From NCBI GenBank assembly GCA_963662245.2, contig CAXXVQ010000005.1:62001-126000 (forward strand): a stretch of 64,000 nt of DNA, given 5' to 3'. The translations under genes were made by a program, and so were the position numbers. The stretch comes from JAFGVL01 sp963662245 (lineage in GTDB: Bacteria; Bacteroidota; Bacteroidia; Bacteroidales; Paludibacteraceae). A model generated the notes under the pieces. The model was given only the letters and a program-made list of their open reading frames with translations. It was not told the DNA's origin and did no database searches. Shown piece by piece: positions 16,518-25,595 of the stretch (positions are counted from its first letter, which is position 1; the number at the start of each line of letters is the position of its first letter).

Positions 16518-16525
16518 CAAAGTTA
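16518..16525 (-). promoter_or_regulatory. TAnnTTTG promoter box of fabI
   Basis: Read on the minus strand this is TAACTTTG, 23 bp before the fabI ATG. It fits the -7 consensus. No convincing -33 element is visible. Confidence 0.55.
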
Positions 16526-16583
16526 ATAAAATTGTGCAAGTGAGTCTTATTTTTCTATTATTTAATTATTTATCCTTAATAGT

Positions 16584-17060
16584 TTATTCAATTCCTAAAG
16601 ATGTGCGGTAGAATAAAAACTTCCCATTTACAAGTTTAAACCAATATTTTTCCTCGTATGTAGGAGTGTTTGTGTCTTTTGTTGTTGACATTAATTTAAG
16701 ACAATAAAAGTAAGCATCATCTTCTATAGAGTAGCCGAGCCAGACATATGCATTAGCTTCTTCAACCATGATAATGTCAAAGCGAACAAACTCCATTTCT
16801 CTTCGGTATGGAGGAAGTACCTCTTTGTAATTTTCTTTTATGTCCTCAAGTGATGCTTCCTCGTTATAATAAGCGCCCTCGCTTTGAAATGGAAACTCCA
16901 TGTGGGCAAAAAGGTAGTCGGCATCATTGTTTTTAATTGCATTCTTAAATTGTGTCCAAAAGGCAAGGAATTGCTCCTTGTTTGGCAAGTTAGCAGCTTG
17001 AGTGTCACTACTTATCACTAGGAATAGGGCAATTAAACTTGTTAAAATTGTTTTTTTCAT
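16584..17060 (-). CDS. Small exported protein of unknown function
   Basis: The protein has 158 residues and a signal peptide ending near residue 22 (SDTQAA), with no lipobox. The mature part is an alpha-plus-beta chain with conserved-looking aromatic residues (FWTQFKNAIKNNDADYLFAHMEFPF near the start, KYWFKLVNGKFLFYRTSLGIE at the end). The pattern of a helix pair followed by strands, with a line of the type 'entity uses N-terminal helix then curved sheet', resembles NTF2-like/SnoaL-fold proteins. That is a fold guess only. It lies 23 bp after aroE and is probably in the same transcript. I do not recognise a specific family. Confidence 0.7.
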   Translation of the reverse strand: MKKTILTSLIALFLVISSDTQAANLPNKEQFLAFWTQFKNAIKNNDADYLFAHMEFPFQSEGAYYNEEASLEDIKENYKEVLPPYRREMEFVRFDIIMVEEANAYVWLGYSIEDDAYFYCLKLMSTTKDTNTPTYEEKYWFKLVNGKFLFYRTSLGIE

Positions 17061-17082
17061 AGTTATAAGGTTATGTTATTAT

Positions 17083-17817
17083 TTATGAGTTCCATATTTC
17101 CCAAGCCGCTTTAGCTTGTCCATACAGCATATCTAATCCGTTTTTTATTGCTGCGCCTTTCTGCTCACCTTTTTCTAAAAATAAAGTTTTAGCAGGATTA
17201 TATACCAGGTCATAAAGCAAATGTATTCCATTGATATATTCGTAAGGAATATCTGGGCAACTATCTATTGGGTACATACCTAGCGGTGTTGTATTAATAA
17301 TCAAACAGTATTTACCCATTATTTCTTCTGTTAGCTCTTCATATGTGAATTGTCCATCAGCTTTTGTTCTTGATACATATTTATATTCAATATTATTTTT
17401 GTCAAGTACATAAGCTACAGCTTTTGATGCACCACCTGTTCCAAGAATTAAGGCTTTATTGTGATGAGGTTGAAGTAAAGGTAATAGCGAGTCTTCAAAT
17501 CCTATTGCATCAGTATTGTAACCTTTAGTTTTAATAGTGTTTCCATGATATTCAAACTTGATAACATTAACAGCTCCGATTTTTTCTGCCGTGTCATCTA
17601 AGTCACTCAGATATTGCATTACTTGTTGCTTATACGGAATTGTAACATTCATCCCTGAGAACTCTGTATTCTTAATAAGGTCAGGAAATAGGTCAATGTT
17701 TTCTATTGGGTATAAGTCATAATGAGAGTCAAGCTTTTCTTTTTCAAATTTCTCATTAAAATGAGTTTTTGAAAATGAGCTGCTTAACGGAAATCCTATA
17801 ATGCCGTAGTTTTTCAT
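17083..17817 (-). CDS. aroE: Shikimate dehydrogenase
   Basis: The protein has 244 residues. It reduces 3-dehydroshikimate to shikimate with NADPH in aromatic amino-acid and chorismate synthesis. The substrate domain shows GFPLSSSFSKTHFNEKF with the shikimate-binding Ser pair, and GMNVTIPYKQQVM with catalytic Lys63. The nucleotide-binding loop is ILGTGGASKAVAYVL, followed by INTTPLGMYP and a C-terminal NGLDMLYGQAKAAWEIW. It is slightly shorter than the E. coli enzyme, which is usual for the phylum. It sits between the DUF368 carrier gene (20 bp upstream) and the small exported protein. Confidence 0.95.
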   Translation of the reverse strand: MKNYGIIGFPLSSSFSKTHFNEKFEKEKLDSHYDLYPIENIDLFPDLIKNTEFSGMNVTIPYKQQVMQYLSDLDDTAEKIGAVNVIKFEYHGNTIKTKGYNTDAIGFEDSLLPLLQPHHNKALILGTGGASKAVAYVLDKNNIEYKYVSRTKADGQFTYEELTEEIMGKYCLIINTTPLGMYPIDSCPDIPYEYINGIHLLYDLVYNPAKTLFLEKGEQKGAAIKNGLDMLYGQAKAAWEIWNS

Positions 17818-17837
17818 AGAAAAAAGAATCTTTTGTT

Positions 17838-18740
17838 TTAGTTTTTTTTCATTTTTGCTGCAATTAACTCAATGCCAAATAATAATCCGGCTCCTAAAAG
17901 GATGAAAATTAAGGCAATAAAGAATTCAGTATTTATTTGCGGCAAATGCCAGTTGTATCCAATGGTTTTAAGCTTATCACCAAACGATTGAGTAATTTCT
18001 TCTTTCCATGGGTAAATTATGGTGGTGGATCCTAAAATAAAGCCGGTAAGTAAGGCAATAGTTTGATTGTGGAATTTTTTAAACACCCATGATAGAATAT
18101 ATGAAAAACCAAGTAGGCCTATTGCTGCACCAATAACAACCGGTAGTAGTATGCCAATGTTTAAATCAGTAACAGCATCAATCATTACTAATTGATAGTT
18201 GCCCAATAGGATTAATACAAAAGAACCGGATAAACCTGGTAAGATCATGCTACATGCAGCGACTACTCCACAAATAATTAAATATATAAAGTTGTTGCTT
18301 TCAGAGGCTGGAGTTGTTAATGCGATGAAGATTGCGATTCCTGTTCCGATAATCAGACTTAATGTCACTTTATAGTCCCATTTCGTAATCGTTTTTGCTA
18401 CAAAAATGATTGAAGCAACAATTAAACCTAAAAAGAAAGACCATATATATACCGGATATGCAGCAAATAAAAACTTAAAAAGTTTTGCAATCGATAGAAT
18501 CGAGATAAATACTCCTGATAAAACGGCAGCAAGAAAATACAAGTCGATGTGTGATGCAAATTCTTTCCATTTGCCACTGAATAATAGTTTTGCCGCTTGT
18601 AAGTTAAATGATTTTATTGCATTGATAAGCCTTTCGAAGATACCTGTAATAAACGCAATTGTCCCTCCGGAAACTCCGGGAATTACATTTGCTGAACCCA
18701 TGGCTAATCCTTTTAAGAAGAGCAAAATATAGTTTTTCAT
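17838..18740 (-). CDS. DUF368-family polyprenyl-phosphate transporter
   Basis: The protein has 300 residues and about eight or nine hydrophobic segments. The family signature GSANVIPGVSGGTIAFITGIFERL lies at the N-terminus, and a related SMILPGLSGSFVLILLGNY occurs in the middle, reflecting the inverted internal repeat of DUF368. Characterised DUF368 members (PopT) return undecaprenyl phosphate across the inner membrane for reuse in peptidoglycan and O-antigen synthesis. That role is assigned here by family. Its start is 11 bp from the end of the TPR gene, and aroE follows after 20 bp, so a single leftward operon is likely. Confidence 0.88.
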   Translation of the reverse strand: MKNYILLFLKGLAMGSANVIPGVSGGTIAFITGIFERLINAIKSFNLQAAKLLFSGKWKEFASHIDLYFLAAVLSGVFISILSIAKLFKFLFAAYPVYIWSFFLGLIVASIIFVAKTITKWDYKVTLSLIIGTGIAIFIALTTPASESNNFIYLIICGVVAACSMILPGLSGSFVLILLGNYQLVMIDAVTDLNIGILLPVVIGAAIGLLGFSYILSWVFKKFHNQTIALLTGFILGSTTIIYPWKEEITQSFGDKLKTIGYNWHLPQINTEFFIALIFILLGAGLLFGIELIAAKMKKN

Positions 18741-18751
18741 GAAAAGATAGA

Positions 18752-20131
18752 TTATTTTTTTTTGTTAAAGAATCGTTCAAAGATAATATAAGCTTCCGGA
18801 CATATTTCAAAGAAAGTACTTGTTGCACTGTCATTTCTTTTTACTGCTTCTTCAAGAAACATAAGGGCATCATCAATGTCTAGAGTTTTAAAGTAGGCTA
18901 TAGCTAAAAACAAATGAATGTTTTCTGTTTCTGAGTTTAGTTCGTATGCTTTTAGATAGGTGTTTTTTGCATCATCAAAATTTTCTAACTCAATATATAT
19001 GTTTCCAAGTGCAATTAGTGTGTCAGCTTGATCTGGATTGATGATTAATGCAGTTTCATAAGCTTTGATGGCTTCTTCCCAAAGCTCAAGATTAACATAT
19101 GCTTCGGCAAGATATACCCATAGGTCATTTGATTCTGGTGAAATTTCTAAAGCCTTTAATGAACTTTCAATGCTTTTCTCAAATTCCTCTTTTTCAAGAT
19201 AGCAGATAGTTATTCCTGTCCAAGCCTCAATGTTCATTTCATCGCTAGCCAATGCTTCATGATAGCTGTTTAGCGCTTGGTCAAAATCTTGCAGTTTTTC
19301 ATAGCATTCTCCTATATACACCAGAACACTACTCTTATATTCTGTTATTTCAAGATATGCCTTGTAAGTTTCTATTGCATCAAGATATTGTTCAAGTTGG
19401 AAAAGGCTGTGCCCTTTTTGAAGCCATGCAGCAGAATCATTTTCATTGATAATAGTCGTGTACTCATATGCCTCAAAAGCTTTTTCATAGTCATTAAGCA
19501 TAAAATATACTTGTCCCAGATTAAACCAACTTTCGGCAGAGTAGGGGCGTAAATCAATGATTTTGTTGTGAGTCTCAATAGCATCCTGAAATTGTCCGGT
19601 TTGCTCATAGCAGAATGCTAATTCGAAAAGGATATCAATGTTTTTAGGATTGAACTTTATGCCTTCCGTAAGATATTTTAGACATCTTACAAATGATTGT
19701 GCAGTTAGGTAGATGTAAGCAATATCAAGACATAATGAGTCAAAATCATTGTCTTTAGTTGCTAAAATTTGAGAAAATAATGTTTCAGCTTCTTGAAATC
19801 TATTTAATGAGACAAGTATGTCTCCTTTAAGCAGAATTGTATCAATGTCAGACGGATCTGCACTTCTTTCAAGAATCTCCAAGGCTTTTTCTTTTTTACC
19901 CATTGCAGCATATATTTTTGCTCTTTTAAGTAAAAGGGCCGAACTGCCCGGGTGTAGCGCTAAGCCTAAATCTACAGCTTTATTTGATTCTTTTGTACGC
20001 CCTTTCCACAAATAGTAATCTGCTATTTGCTCAAGTTCTTCCACATCAAAATAACCATTCTGATGATCTGACATGTATTGCTCATATCTGTGCAATATGT
20101 CCTCAAAGTTTTCTTCGTTAGGCGTAAACAT
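18752..20131 (-). CDS. Tetratricopeptide-repeat protein
   Basis: The protein has 459 residues and consists almost entirely of about eleven TPR units. Typical lines are AESWFNLGQVYFMLNDYEKAFEAYEY and NDLWVYLAEAYVNLELWEEAIKAYET. There is no signal peptide or membrane segment, so it is probably a cytoplasmic scaffold that binds other proteins. The first 35 residues are acidic and polar and lack repeats. It is the first gene of the leftward group TPR-DUF368-aroE-exported protein, and near-duplicate TAnnTTTG boxes lie just upstream. Its partner cannot be inferred. Confidence 0.88.
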   Translation of the reverse strand: MFTPNEENFEDILHRYEQYMSDHQNGYFDVEELEQIADYYLWKGRTKESNKAVDLGLALHPGSSALLLKRAKIYAAMGKKEKALEILERSADPSDIDTILLKGDILVSLNRFQEAETLFSQILATKDNDFDSLCLDIAYIYLTAQSFVRCLKYLTEGIKFNPKNIDILFELAFCYEQTGQFQDAIETHNKIIDLRPYSAESWFNLGQVYFMLNDYEKAFEAYEYTTIINENDSAAWLQKGHSLFQLEQYLDAIETYKAYLEITEYKSSVLVYIGECYEKLQDFDQALNSYHEALASDEMNIEAWTGITICYLEKEEFEKSIESSLKALEISPESNDLWVYLAEAYVNLELWEEAIKAYETALIINPDQADTLIALGNIYIELENFDDAKNTYLKAYELNSETENIHLFLAIAYFKTLDIDDALMFLEEAVKRNDSATSTFFEICPEAYIIFERFFNKKK

Positions 20132-20145
20132 ATTCTTGTTTTTTA

Positions 20146-20184
20146 CAAAATTAGCCTAAAAATTAGCATGTTTTTACAAAATTA
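20146..20184 (-). promoter_or_regulatory. Duplicated TAnnTTTG box upstream of the TPR operon
   Basis: Read on the minus strand, TAATTTTG occurs at 20146-20153 and again at 20177-20184. They are embedded in a repeated segment (TTTTTACAAAATTAG on the plus strand) 31 bp apart. Either could act as a -7 box. The distal one leaves a more reasonable leader before the ATG at 20131. Confidence 0.45.
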
Positions 20185-20250
20185 GTTGGAACTTATTAAC
20201 AATCAAGAGTTGAGTGAGTTTTTTGTAATGAATGCAATCTCCCTTTTTTA

Positions 20251-20258
20251 TATTTTTG
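20251..20258 (+). promoter_or_regulatory. TAnnTTTG promoter box of the broken barrel gene
   Basis: TATTTTTG lies 33 bp before the ATG at 20292 and fits the -7 consensus. A TTTTG at 20221-20225 is upstream but with 25-bp spacing, longer than usual. Confidence 0.5.
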
Positions 20259-20291
20259 TGCACTAAAGAACTTATAAAATAATTTAAATAG

Positions 20292-21637
20292 ATGAGGAAG
20301 ACTATGTTATTTGTGCTTGCTTTGTTTTTAGCTTGTACAATTTATGCGCAAAATGATTGGACTAATGGTTTTGTGATTACTAACAACGGAGATACTTTGA
20401 CAGGTTTTGTCGATAATAGAGGAAGTCAATCTAATGGCTTTAAGTGTTGTTTTAAGAAGGATTCTGCTACTAAAATCGTTACTGAATATAAACCAAATGA
20501 AATAGCAGAGTACAATATTGGAAGTTATAAGCATTTTATTTCTAAGAATGTTTCAGTAGATGGAAGTGATCAAAAGTTAGTTTTTCTTGAGTATTTGGTG
20601 AAAGGGAAGGTGGCCTTATATCATTATAGAGATTTACATGATTATTATTTTGTTGAAAAAGATGCTGTTTTAAAAGAACTAAAGCCAGCTGAGGTTGGTA
20701 CAACAAAAAGACCATATGTTGGTGTGTTGAATTATGTGTTAGCTGAAGCTAATATTAGTGATGAAATAGAGAGGACGAGATTTGATGCAGAGCCATTAGC
20801 TAATGTTGTGAAATTATATCATGATATTGTTTGTCCTGGGGATGTATGTATGGTTTATAAAAACCCAAAAAGAAGTTGCAGGTAAAATATGGTTTTTATT
20901 TAGGTTCTGGTGTTGCTAAGTATATACATAGTGGAATTCTTTATTCTGATTATGATTGTAGTTATACAATTGGTGGGCATGCTGAATTTGGAAATCTATT
21001 TACTTGGTCCGAAAATTTAACTGTTTCTTTTGGATTAGATTTAAGTAAAATAAATATCAATAAGGTGTCTTGTGATTATTCAACTTATCAAGTAATGAAT
21101 GATACTTATTATTATTTAACTACTAAAGGAGGTAAAAATCTTAGAGAAGGTAATTATGAAAATATATTGGGTAAAGAAAATTTAGATTTAGATTTTTTGT
21201 CATTTAGGGTTCCAGTATATCTAAATTATTATCTGAATAAAAGTAAAATTAGACCCTATTTGTCCTTCGGGGTTACTCCAGTTTTCTTTTTTAATACGCC
21301 TGATTTGATAATTTTCAGAAGTTATAGTGTGGATGGTATGGAAGATGGTTCATATGAGAGGTCAATGATTCATTCCTATTATGCGAATGCTGATCATCAT
21401 TTGAGTGATGAAGAAATAGAAACAAGATTAGATAATGAATATTTTAGTCCAGACTATTGGGAATATTTGCCATCAGTTGAGTTGGGTTTGCTTATGAAAT
21501 TTGGAGTTGATTATCAAATCTCAAATGGTAGTGTTTTTGCAGAAATTCAAGCTGGATATTATACATCGCTTGATGCAAATAGTATAGATCGTTCTGATGC
21601 AAAACAATTATCAATCTTACTCGGGTATAAGTTCTAG
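20292..21637 (+). pseudogene. Outer-membrane beta-barrel protein split by a one-base frameshift
   Basis: Two overlapping frames read as one protein. The first (20292-20885, 197 residues) has a signal peptide ending FLACTIYAQ. It then has a domain typical of Bacteroidota porin-like proteins, with GFVITNNGDTLTGFVDNRG, a Tyr-rich middle (KVALYHYRDLHDYYFVEKD) and a Cys pair (CPGDVC). It then hits a stop just as the frame at -1 begins with LQVKYGFYLGSG. The second frame runs to 21637 and forms an outer-membrane beta-barrel ending SILLGYKF. The break lies near 20863-20875 in a run AAAAACCCAAAAAG, where one missing base restores the join. It could be a real mutation, a sequencing error, or (less likely) a programmed -1 shift on CCCAAAA. 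The ligand or role is unknown. Confidence 0.75.
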
Positions 21638-21640
21638 GGG

Positions 21641-21678
21641 AAAACAAACCCCATTCGGTTTTGAATGGGGTTTGTTTT
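21641..21678. terminator. Bidirectional terminator between the barrel gene and glnS
   Basis: Perfect 16-bp arms (21641-21656 and 21663-21678) with a 6-nt loop lie between two convergent stop codons. A runs on one side and T runs on the other allow use in both directions. Confidence 0.88.
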
Positions 21679-21679
21679 T

Positions 21680-23368
21680 TTATTGTTTCTTTTGTTCTTT
21701 GCTCCAGCTATCTTTTAGAGAAACAGTTCTGTTAAAGACTAAAGCCTCAGGAGTCGAGTCTGGGTCTACATTGAAATATCCAATTCTTTGGAATTGAAGA
21801 TTATCCAATGTTTTAGCTTCTTTAAGCCATGGTTCCACTCTTGCATTCTTATTAATAATAAGAGATTCTGGATTCAATAGCTCTTTAAAGTCTTTATCTT
21901 TTGTTTCCTCGTTTAAGTCTTCTGCAAGGAATAATCTGTCGTATAATCTAACTTCAGCAGGAAGAGAATGCTCAACGCTTACCCAGTGGATTGTGCCTTT
22001 AACTTTGCGGTTACTTTCCGGCATTCCACTTTTTGTTTGTGGGTCATATTCTGCGTATACTTCTACTACATTTCCTTCATCATCCTTTTTGCATCCTGTG
22101 CATTTGATAATATAAGCCCCTTTTAAGCGTACTTCTTTGTCAACTGTCAATCTGAAGTATTTGCTAGGTGCATTTTCCATGAAGTCATCGCGCTCAATGT
22201 AAAGCTCCTTTGTAAATGGAATTGTATGATCGCCGGCATCTTCTTTTTCAGGATTGTTGTGTGCAACCATTTCTTCTACTTGCCCTTCTGGATAATTTGT
22301 GATAATTAACTTGATAGGGTCAAGTACAGCACTTACACGGTTTGCATTTGCATTCAAATCCTCACGAACAGCTGACTCAAGAAGTGAAATGTCATTGATT
22401 GCATCGTATTTTGTATAACCGATTTTGTCAATGAATTTATGTATTGCATCAGGAGTGTATCCTCTGCGACGCAAACCGCAAATTGTAGGCATGCGAGGGT
22501 CATCCCATCCTCTAACGATACCTTCTTGAACTAACTGAAGCATTTTGCGCTTACTCATTACAGTATAAGTAATGTTTAGGCGGTTGAATTCAGTTTGATA
22601 AGGTCTATAGTCTGTGTCTGCAAACTGGTCAATGTACCAATTGTATAATGGTCGGTGTACTTCAAATTCTAAAGTACATAGCGAGTGCGTAACACCTTCA
22701 AAGTAATCTGATTGACCGTGAGCAAAATCATACATTGGATATGCTTTCCACTGTGTTCCTGTGCGGTGATGTGGATGATCTGTAATTACCCTGTACATGA
22801 TTGGGTCACGCATGTGCATGTTTGATGATGCCATATCTATTTTAGCACGAAGAACCATTGCTCCGTCAGGAATTTCTCCGGTATTCATTTTTTTGAATAA
22901 AGCTAGGCTTTCTTCAATTGGTCTGTTTCTGAAAGGACTTTCAGTACCAGGTTTTGTGGGAGTTCCTTTTTGTTTTGCAATTTCTTCTGCAGATTGCTCA
23001 TCAATGTAAGCTTTGTCTGCTTGAATAAGTTTTAATGCTAAATCCCAAAGTTGTTGGAAGTAATCAGAAGCATAGTAAATGTTTGCCCATTTATACCCTA
23101 ACCATTTGATGTCTTCTTGAATAGAATCAACATATTCAACATCTTCTTTTACAGGGTTTGTATCATCAAAGCGAAGATTACATATACCCCCATATTTTTG
23201 AGCAATGCCAAAGTCTAAACAAATAGCTTTGGCATGTCCGATATGTAAATATCCATTTGGTTCTGGTGGGAAACGAGTCTGTATTCGTCCGTTATTTCTT
23301 CCTTCTTTCAGGTCTTTCTCGACCATTTGCTCAATAAAATTGAGGCTTTTGCTTGGACTATCCATCAT
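21680..23368 (-). CDS. glnS: Glutaminyl-tRNA synthetase
   Basis: The protein has 562 residues. It is a class I synthetase that attaches glutamine to tRNA-Gln in the cytoplasm. The HIGH motif is at residues 42-45 in PPEPNGYLHIGHAKAI and the KMSKS equivalent is MSKRK at 271-275. GlnRS-specific features include the LRFDDTNP motif and the DHPHHRTGTQWKAYPMYDFAHG segment, and the C-terminal anticodon-binding beta-barrels are complete. The first Met is followed directly by a second (start 23365 also possible). It is the last gene of the leftward HD-lpxD-lpxC/fabZ-lpxA group, 12 bp after lpxA. Having GlnRS in Bacteroidota is usual and replaces the GatCAB route for tRNA-Gln. Confidence 0.96.
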   Translation of the reverse strand: MMDSPSKSLNFIEQMVEKDLKEGRNNGRIQTRFPPEPNGYLHIGHAKAICLDFGIAQKYGGICNLRFDDTNPVKEDVEYVDSIQEDIKWLGYKWANIYYASDYFQQLWDLALKLIQADKAYIDEQSAEEIAKQKGTPTKPGTESPFRNRPIEESLALFKKMNTGEIPDGAMVLRAKIDMASSNMHMRDPIMYRVITDHPHHRTGTQWKAYPMYDFAHGQSDYFEGVTHSLCTLEFEVHRPLYNWYIDQFADTDYRPYQTEFNRLNITYTVMSKRKMLQLVQEGIVRGWDDPRMPTICGLRRRGYTPDAIHKFIDKIGYTKYDAINDISLLESAVREDLNANANRVSAVLDPIKLIITNYPEGQVEEMVAHNNPEKEDAGDHTIPFTKELYIERDDFMENAPSKYFRLTVDKEVRLKGAYIIKCTGCKKDDEGNVVEVYAEYDPQTKSGMPESNRKVKGTIHWVSVEHSLPAEVRLYDRLFLAEDLNEETKDKDFKELLNPESLIINKNARVEPWLKEAKTLDNLQFQRIGYFNVDPDSTPEALVFNRTVSLKDSWSKEQKKQ

Positions 23369-23380
23369 CGTAATCTATTA

Positions 23381-24163
23381 TTATAAGTCAATTGAACTTC
23401 TAATTACTCCACGAGTAGAGCCTTTTATGAAGTCAACAATATATGTTCTTTCATCACTCTCAGGAAGCTCTTTTTCAAACTGTTCTAAAGCCTGAGAAGT
23501 ATTTAATCCTGATTGATATAAGATTCTATAAATATGTTGTATTCTGTCGATTTGTTCTACAGTATAGCCTTTTCGTCTAAGACCAATTGAGTTTAATCCC
23601 ACAAAGCATAAAGGATCTCTTCCTGCAGTAATGTATGGAGGTACATCCTTTGTTACTTTAGAACCGCCTTGTATCATTACATGTGCACCAATGTGAGAGA
23701 ATTGGTGGATTAGAACACTTGCACTAATAGTAGCAAAATCATCAATAATAACTTCTCCTGCAACAGATGTTGAATTTGATATAATGATGTTGTTTCCTAA
23801 TTTTGAATCATGTCCAACATGGCAATAGGCCATAATTAAACAGTTGTTTCCAACAATAGTTGTTCCTTTTGATGCTGTTCCTCTATTGATTGTTACGCAT
23901 TCACGAATTGTTGTGTTATCACCAACTACAGCAGTTGTGATTTCTCCTTTGAATTTTAAATCTTGGGGAATACCACTAATTATTGCGCCATTGTGAATTT
24001 TGCAATTTTTACCAATGCGAGCTCCATTAAGGATAGAAGCGTTTGACATGATTTCTGTACCTTCTCCAATAACTACATCTTCTTCAATAGTTACAAAAGG
24101 ACCGATAATTACATTTTCTGCAATTTTAGCCTTTGGGTGGATTGATGCAAGTGGACTGTGCAT
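23381..24163 (-). CDS. lpxA: UDP-N-acetylglucosamine acyltransferase
   Basis: The protein has 260 residues. It transfers the 3-hydroxyacyl chain from ACP to UDP-GlcNAc, the first step of lipid A synthesis. The N-terminal two thirds are a left-handed beta-helix of hexapeptide repeats (IHPKAKIAENVIIGPFVTIEEDVVIGEG). The active-site region includes TIRECVTINRGT and MAYCHVGHDSKLGNN with the catalytic His. The C-terminal helical domain begins near GLNSIGLRRKGYT. It lies 25 bp after the broken lpxC/fabZ gene, as in other Bacteroidota where lpxD, lpxC/fabZ and lpxA are clustered. Confidence 0.95.
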   Translation of the reverse strand: MHSPLASIHPKAKIAENVIIGPFVTIEEDVVIGEGTEIMSNASILNGARIGKNCKIHNGAIISGIPQDLKFKGEITTAVVGDNTTIRECVTINRGTASKGTTIVGNNCLIMAYCHVGHDSKLGNNIIISNSTSVAGEVIIDDFATISASVLIHQFSHIGAHVMIQGGSKVTKDVPPYITAGRDPLCFVGLNSIGLRRKGYTVEQIDRIQHIYRILYQSGLNTSQALEQFEKELPESDERTYIVDFIKGSTRGVIRSSIDL

Positions 24164-24188
24164 TTATGTAAATATTTTAACTAGTTTG

Positions 24189-25573
24189 TTATTTATTTTT
24201 TATCACTTGAGCCATGAAATCGGCTTCAGTTACAATTCTCTCTCCTACAAATGCAGTTCCTTTCATATGAACTAAACCTCTTCTGATTGGTTCAACCAAG
24301 TCAAGACGAAGGATTAATGTGTCACCAGGGACAACTTTGCTTCTAAACTTCACTTCGTTGAATTTCATGAAGTATGTTGAATATCTTTCCTGGTTCATCG
24401 GCATCATGTAATGCAAATATTCCTCCTGTTTGAGCTAGAGCTTCAACAATAAGTACCCCGGGCATTACGGGTTCTGATGGGAAATGTCCCATGAAGAATG
24501 TTTCGTTTCCGGTTACATTTTTTACCCCCAACAACCTTTTCGCTTCCAATTTCAATGATTTTGTCAACTAATAAGAACGGCCAGCGATGTGGCAGTAAAC
24601 CTTTTACTTGGTTTATGTCCATCAATGGTTCTGCATCTGGGTTATATAAAGGTGCTTGAAACTCTTGTTTCTTAATTTGCTTGCGAATTTGCTTTGCAAA
24701 ATTAGTATTTAATTTGTGACCTGGACGATTTGCGATAACTTTCCCAATAATTGGCATTCCAATTAGAGATAAATCACCAATTACATCAAGTAATTTATGT
24801 CTTGCAGGTTCGTTGCTAAATTTAAGTTCACCACTTAGATAACCAAGTTTCTTGGCATCCATAGTTTTGTGATTTGTTAGTTCTGCAATTCTATTAAATT
24901 CTTCTTGACCTAATTCTTTATCATAAATTACGATGGCATTTTCTAAATCACCACCTTTAATTAAATTTTGTTTTAAAAGAGGTTCAACTTCTCTTACAAA
25001 AACAAATGTGCGACATGAGCCTATTTGATCTTTAAACTCAGAAAGGTTATTTAGTTGTGCGAATTGGTTTGATAGAATGGGCGATGGGTATTCAATATGG
25101 ACATCCAAGCTGAATTTGTCATCTGGAAGTAGGGTTATTGATGAGCCTGTTTCTTCATCAATATATTCCATTCTGCTTTTAACGATGAAATATTCTTTAT
25201 CAGATTTTTGTACTTCTGTTCCAATTACTTCTAGTTGTTCAATATAATATTTTGAACTTCCATCAAGAATAGGGAATTCAGGAGCGTCAACTTGAATTAA
25301 GCAGTTATCTACTTCAAAAGAATATAGTGCAGCTAATGCGTGCTCAATAGTGCTGATTTGAATATCACTTTTAGAAAGAACTGTTCCTCTGGTAGTTCCA
25401 TTCACATTTTCAGCAAGTGCCTTTATTGTTGGTTGATTAGGTAAATCAATTCGTTGTATAATAATACCGTGATTTTCAGGAGCAGGATTGAATATGATAG
25501 TGATGTCTACTCCAGTGTGTAATCCTTTTCCTTGAAGAGAAAAAGTTGATTGTATCGTTTTTTGTTTTGCCAT
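24189..25573 (-). pseudogene. lpxC/fabZ: LpxC/FabZ fusion with two frameshifts in the FabZ half
   Basis: This bifunctional gene of the phylum joins LpxC, which deacetylates UDP-3-O-acyl-GlcNAc, to FabZ, a 3-hydroxyacyl-ACP dehydratase. The LpxC half is intact (residues 1 to about 300), with KGLHTGVDITI, EHALAALYSFEVDNC, PEFPILDGSS and RHKLLDVIGDLSLIG for the Zn site. The FabZ half starts normally (DINQVKGLLPHRWPFLLVDK) but leaves frame at a run of five C (plus strand 24525-24529). It continues in a second frame with GHFPSEPVMPGVLIVEALAQTGG, and shifts again near 24389-24390 to a third frame with ERYSTYFMKFNEVKFRSKVVPGDTL. Removing one G at each site restores the usual 460-residue protein. Both enzymes are normally essential, so a sequence error is the first suspicion. 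Confidence 0.85.
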
Positions 25574-25595
25574 TCTAAGTAAAGAGGAAAAGTTC

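Noticed and set aside
20863..20885. Programmed -1 frameshift in the barrel gene
   Set aside because: The heptamer fits, but no stimulatory structure or upstream Shine-Dalgarno-like signal is visible and the protein family is not known for it. A one-base deletion is simpler.
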